A stretch of 38,704 nt of DNA, taken from contig JAIOIH010000050.1 of assembly GCA_019912395.1 (NCBI GenBank), forward strand, positions 116,651 to 155,354, written 5' to 3'. The position numbers and the translations under genes were made by a program. Shown here piece after piece: positions 35,019-38,704 of the stretch. This DNA is from Flavobacteriales bacterium. Its GTDB lineage: Bacteria > Bacteroidota > Bacteroidia > Flavobacteriales_F > PHOS-HE28. The notes below the pieces were generated by a model that ran no database searches, was not told where the DNA came from, and saw only the letters and a list, made by a program, of their open reading frames with translations. Position 1 is the stretch's first letter; each line of letters starts with the position of its first letter.

Positions 35019-38000
35019 ATGTCAATGCCCCGCCACCCCACCCCCCGCCCTCGCTTCCGGTCATGGCGATCAGCGCTCAGCGGGGCATGGCTGTGCATGT
35101 TGCTAGGGGCTTTGGCCATTGATGCGTCGGGCCAAGCATTCCCGATCTCCAATGGCTCGGTCAGCACCTGTGTAGGCGCATTTCTGGACAGCGGTGGTGA
35201 GGGCGGTGCCGGTTACGGGAACAACGAGAACTTCACGTACACCATTTGTCCGGACAACCCGAATGATGCGATCTCGCTGAATTTTCTCACGTTCAATTTG
35301 GACGGAACGGGGCCGGCCCCACTGGACCAGATGACCATTTATGATGGCAACAGTACCGCCGCCCCCAGCTTGGGGAGCTATGGAGGGACCACGCTGGAGG
35401 GATACGTTGTGAACGCCTCGCCACTGAACAACACGGGTTGTTTAACGATCGTATTCCGATCGAACGCGGCCGGTACGGGGATCTTCGCAGCAAGCATCAC
35501 GTGCTACACGCCCTGCCAGCGACCTACCGCAGTTGCCGTAATGAGCGAGGCCGCACCGGCCATGGTCTGTGTGGGTGAAGCGGTCACGTTCAACAGTACC
35601 GGTTCTTTCGCTGCTCCGGGATTTACGATCGCAACGCGCCGTTGGGAATGGGGCGATGGTACAGTAACGGCCAACGCTCCGGCGGTCACCTCCCATGCGT
35701 ACGCACAACCCGGATACTATCAAGCCCAACTGTACCTGGTCGATGACAATGGCTGTGCCAGTACCAACCGGGTCGACCTTGAGGTGTTGGTGGGTACGGA
35801 GCCCACGTTCAACGGCACCGGTGGTGATGTGCTCGGCTGCGTCGGGGAAGTATTGTGTTTGGATGCCGTTGTGAACGCTGTCACGTTCAATGAACTTCCT
35901 ACCGGAGATCTGGGTAACGGGGTATTCCTGGCTGATGAGGTCGGTTCCTGCTTTGTTGCCGAGGTCGAGTACACGCAATTCGCACCTGGACAGACCTTGA
36001 CGTCCATCGCGGACCTGTTCTCCATCTGCATGAACATGGAGCATTCCTTCATTGGGGACCTCGTCGTACGGATCATCAGCCCTACCGGGCAAACGGTGAC
36101 CATGCACCAGCAAGGAGGCGGCGGCACCTTTTTGGGGGTTCCCGTGGACAATGACGCTACACCGAATGCCCAGGGCACGTGCTGGCAATACTGCTTCAGC
36201 CCAACAGCGACCAACGGCACTTGGGTGGACAATGCAGGAGGCACCCTGGCGGCCGGCACCTATGAGAGCTTGAACAGTTTGAACGGTCTGGTCGGTTCAC
36301 AGCTGAACGGGATCTGGCAATTGCAGATCTGCGATCTCTGGGCCTCCGACAACGGTTTCGTCTGTGATTGGAACATCAACTTCGACCCGGACCTCTTCCC
36401 GGACCTGGTGGAATTCACACCGGTGTACGGCACCGATTGCGATAGCAGCAGTTGGGCCGGACCGAACATCACCTCCACGACCGGGGATTGCCAAGGGATC
36501 TGCATGACCCCGCCAGGGCCGGGTGTGTTTCCGTACACCTACTCGGTCACCGACAACTTCGGATGCACCTATGACACCACGCTTTCGATCACAGTGATCC
36601 CTCCTGCGATCGTGGATGCCGGACCGGATGTCTCCACTTGCAACACGCCGGTCCAACTTGGTGCAACGATCACCTCCGGAGGGTTCCCTTCGGATTGCGT
36701 GTATCAGCTCATCCTGAACGACAGTTATGGTGATGGTTGGACCGGAGGGTCGAACATCTCGGTGACAGTGAACGGTGTTACGACCACCTACATCTTGGGT
36801 TCCGGGAGCACCACCACGATCAATATCCCGGTGAGCCACGGTGCTACGGTAAGCCTCAATTACACTGCCGCGATCCTGTGGAACGGGGAGCAATCATTCA
36901 TTCTGCGGAACAGCACCGGGGGTACGGTATATGCCTCGCCCCTCGGACCTATCAGCGGGAATTCATGGACGGGTTCCGCGGTCTGCCCGACAGGCGGATT
37001 CATCTACACCTGGAGCCCGACCGCCGGACTCTCCGACCCGAACATCGCAAACCCGGTGGCCACTGTGTCGTCCACCACGGTATACTGCGTTACCGCATAC
37101 CAGCCGGGGCATCCGGACTGCCCTGCAACGGATTGCGTGACGATCACGGTGGACAATGACGTGGATGCCGGTTCCAATGGGTCGATCACCGTCTGTGAGA
37201 ATGGCGCGGCCGTTGACCTCTTCGGCGAGCTTGGAGGCACGCCCGAGGCTGGCGGGACATGGACCTCGCCTTCGGCAGCAGCGCATTCTGGAAGTTTCAT
37301 GCCAGCTTCGGATGCGCCCGGCGTGTACACGTACACCGTTACCGGTGCCGGTGCTTGTGGTAGTTCCTCAGCGACATCCACTGTGACCGTAACGGTCAGT
37401 GCAATGCCCAACGCAGGCCTGGATGGTACGTTGAGCGCATGCACATCGGATGGAGTGCAGAGTTTGATCGGGGCTTTGGCCGGATCACCTTCGGCCGGGG
37501 GAACGTGGACCGCTCCGGGTGGTGGAGCCTTCTCAGGGAACCTGGACCCCTCCTCGGATGCTGCTGGCGTGTATACGTATACGGTCGTCGGCACCGCGCC
37601 GTGCCCATCGGCGTTGGCCACCGTCACGGTCACCTTGCATACGCCCCCGAATGCTGGAAGCGATGGGGCCATCACCCTCTGCTCATCCGATGCAGCAGTA
37701 AGTCTCTTCGCGCAGCTCGGCGAAACGCCCGATGCCGGTGGCACATGGAGCGGACCAAGCGCGGTGGTCGGTGGCATGATCGATCCCGCCACGATGAGCG
37801 CGGGAGCTTATGTCTACACCGTGAGCGGCACGGCACCGTGCCCCGACGCGACCGCGACCGTCACCATTACCATCAACACGCCGCCGGACGCGGGTGCGGA
37901 TGGTGCGATCACGCTTTGCTCCACCGATGCAGCAGCAAGCCTCTTCGCGCAACTTGGCGGAACGCCCGATGCGGGCGGCACATGGAGCGGCCCGAGCGCG

Positions 38001-38704
38001 GTGACCGGCGGCATGATCGATCCGGCGACCATGAACGCCGGGGTGTACACCTACACCGTGGTCGGAACAGCACCCTGTCCGGATGAAAGCGCTACGGTCA
38101 CCGTCACCATCAACACGCCGCCGGAAGCGGGGACGGATGGGGCGATCACACTTTGCTCCACCGATGCGGCGGCGAGTCTCTTCGCGCAGCTCGGCGGAAC
38201 GCCCGATGCCAGTGGCACATGGAGCGGACCAAGCGCGGTGGTCGGTGGCATGATCGATCCCGCCACGATGAGCGCCGGAGCTTATGTCTACACCGTGAGC
38301 GGCACCGCACCGTGCCCCGACGCGACCGCGACCGTCACCATTACCATCAACACGCCGCCGGACGCGGGTGCGGATGGTGCGATCACGCTATGCTCCACCG
38401 ATGCAGCGGCAAGCCTCTTCGCGCAACTTGGCGGAACGCCCGATGCGGGCGGCACATGGAGCGGACCCAGTGCGGTGACCGGCGGCATGATCGACCCGGC
38501 GACCATGAGTGCCGGAGTGTACACCTACACCGTGGTCGGAACAGCACCCTGTCCGGATGAAAGCGCTACGGTCACCGTCACCATCAACACGCCGCCGGAC
38601 GCTGGGACGGATGGGGCGATCACCCTTTGCTCCACCGATGCGGCGGCGAGTCTCTTCGCGCAGCTCGGTGGAACGCCCGATGTCGGTGGCACATGGAGCG
38701 GACC
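35019..38704 (+). CDS. Very large secreted repeat protein, 5' part (CUB, PKD, P-domain, ~79-aa repeats)
   Basis: A single frame stays open for 1228 codons and runs off the window; the 3' end, and any T9SS sorting domain, are not seen. A signal-like segment (SALSGAWLCMLLGALAIDAS, cleavage near GQA) opens it. A CUB-like domain lies at about 44-168 (CVGAFLDSGGEGGAGYGNNE, MTIYDGNS), a PKD at about 173-258 (WEWGDGT), a proprotein-convertase P-domain-like region at about 314-461 (MEHSFIGDLVVRIISPTGQT, GIWQLQICDLWA), and a domain with LILNDSYGDGWTGGSN near 565. A segment TWSPTAGLSDPNIANPVATV (about 664) is typical of gliding/adhesion proteins. From residue 716 seven repeats of about 79-82 residues follow. 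Predicted surface adhesin or matrix protein. Confidence 0.9.
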   Translation, partial: MSMPRHPTPRPRFRSWRSALSGAWLCMLLGALAIDASGQAFPISNGSVSTCVGAFLDSGGEGGAGYGNNENFTYTICPDNPNDAISLNFLTFNLDGTGPAPLDQMTIYDGNSTAAPSLGSYGGTTLEGYVVNASPLNNTGCLTIVFRSNAAGTGIFAASITCYTPCQRPTAVAVMSEAAPAMVCVGEAVTFNSTGSFAAPGFTIATRRWEWGDGTVTANAPAVTSHAYAQPGYYQAQLYLVDDNGCASTNRVDLEVLVGTEPTFNGTGGDVLGCVGEVLCLDAVVNAVTFNELPTGDLGNGVFLADEVGSCFVAEVEYTQFAPGQTLTSIADLFSICMNMEHSFIGDLVVRIISPTGQTVTMHQQGGGGTFLGVPVDNDATPNAQGTCWQYCFSPTATNGTWVDNAGGTLAAGTYESLNSLNGLVGSQLNGIWQLQICDLWASDNGFVCDWNINFDPDLFPDLVEFTPVYGTDCDSSSWAGPNITSTTGDCQGICMTPPGPGVFPYTYSVTDNFGCTYDTTLSITVIPPAIVDAGPDVSTCNTPVQLGATITSGGFPSDCVYQLILNDSYGDGWTGGSNISVTVNGVTTTYILGSGSTTTINIPVSHGATVSLNYTAAILWNGEQSFILRNSTGGTVYASPLGPISGNSWTGSAVCPTGGFIYTWSPTAGLSDPNIANPVATVSSTTVYCVTAYQPGHPDCPATDCVTITVDNDVDAGSNGSITVCENGAAVDLFGELGGTPEAGGTWTSPSAAAHSGSFMPASDAPGVYTYTVTGAGACGSSSATSTVTVTVSAMPNAGLDGTLSACTSDGVQSLIGALAGSPSAGGTWTAPGGGAFSGNLDPSSDAAGVYTYTVVGTAPCPSALATVTVTLHTPPNAGSDGAITLCSSDAAVSLFAQLGETPDAGGTWSGPSAVVGGMIDPATMSAGAYVYTVSGTAPCPDATATVTITINTPPDAGADGAITLCSTDAAASLFAQLGGTPDAGGTWSGPSAVTGGMIDPATMNAGVYTYTVVGTAPCPDESATVTVTINTPPEAGTDGAITLCSTDAAASLFAQLGGTPDASGTWSGPSAVVGGMIDPATMSAGAYVYTVSGTAPCPDATATVTITINTPPDAGADGAITLCSTDAAASLFAQLGGTPDAGGTWSGPSAVTGGMIDPATMSAGVYTYTVVGTAPCPDESATVTVTINTPPDAGTDGAITLCSTDAAASLFAQLGGTPDVGGTWSG
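37164..38704 (+). repeat. Tandem repeats of 237 bp in alternating A/B pairs
   Basis: Units begin at 37164, 37410, 37650, 37887, 38124, 38361 and 38598; the spacings are 246, 240, then 237 bp four times. The first two units are diverged; from 37650 they are very similar. Units at 37650 and 38124 carry SAVVGGMIDPATM with AYVYTVSGTAPCPDATATV, and those at 37887 and 38361 carry SAVTGGMIDPATM with VYTYTVVGTAPCPDESATV. The last unit is cut by the window edge. The real copy number may be larger than seven. Confidence 0.92.

Noticed and set aside
37004-38524. Repeated minus-strand frames (MVAGSIMPP type) in the repeat region
   Set aside because: They are the antisense of the 237-bp repeats and recur only because the plus-strand coding sequence repeats.
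37650-38704. CRISPR-like array from the regularly spaced repeats
   Set aside because: The unit is 237 bp, nearly fully conserved, and in one open reading frame; there are no short repeats separated by unique spacers.

Overview
The window reads as a GC-rich chromosome segment of a Bacteroidota bacterium, most likely a Flavobacteriales-type lineage. The grounds are: several secreted proteins ending in type IX secretion (T9SS) sorting domains, gliding/CHU_C-type C-termini, a fused SecDF, a type III glutamine synthetase, a Bacteroidota-style PurM, and TAnnTTTG-like -7 promoter boxes upstream of several genes. No rRNA, tRNA, CRISPR array, transposase, integrase or phage gene was seen. I assigned identity by reading motifs; no database search was run.

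Layout. (1) 1-3400: an exported protein of unknown family, a hairpin-rich non-coding stretch, a CsbD-like stress gene broken by one extra C, and a small unknown gene. (2) 3460-6760, mostly minus strand: cold-shock protein, HPF/RaiA-type ribosome factor, tandem universal stress protein flanked by two copies of a palindromic repeat, a small exported protein and a DUF1772-like membrane protein. Three or four of these are stress or stationary-phase functions. (3) 6760-7374: a gene-free, repeat-dense stretch. (4) 7375-11648, plus strand: SulP anion transporter, T9SS-exported multicopper oxidase, SAM methyltransferase. (5) 11875-25514, minus strand: TPR/OmpA-like lipoprotein, a probable purM-prfA-folK-dnk cluster, a PorE-like TPR/PD40/CRD/OmpA envelope protein, glutamine synthetase III, a TatA/B-like protein and SecDF. 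(6) 25737-31153, plus strand: two large T9SS cargo proteins, one with FG-GAP repeats and one with a DUF7619-like domain. (7) 31253-34350: malate dehydrogenase, divergent from an ECF sigma factor whose gene lies 3 bp before a single-span membrane protein with two PKD domains and a CHU_C-like end. (8) 34351-38704: a mostly non-coding gap, then the 5' part of a very large secreted protein (CUB, PKD, P-domain, then tandem repeats of about 79 residues arranged as alternating A/B pairs) that runs off the window end.

How it fits together: SecDF and the PorE-like protein serve export and the outer-membrane/T9SS machinery, while the multicopper oxidase, FG-GAP protein, 989-residue protein and probably the terminal repeat protein are its likely cargo. 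The best candidates for less-described biology are the sigma/PKD-membrane-protein pair, the higher-order repeat in the terminal adhesin-like protein, the palindromic repeat flanking the universal stress gene, and the CsbD frameshift.
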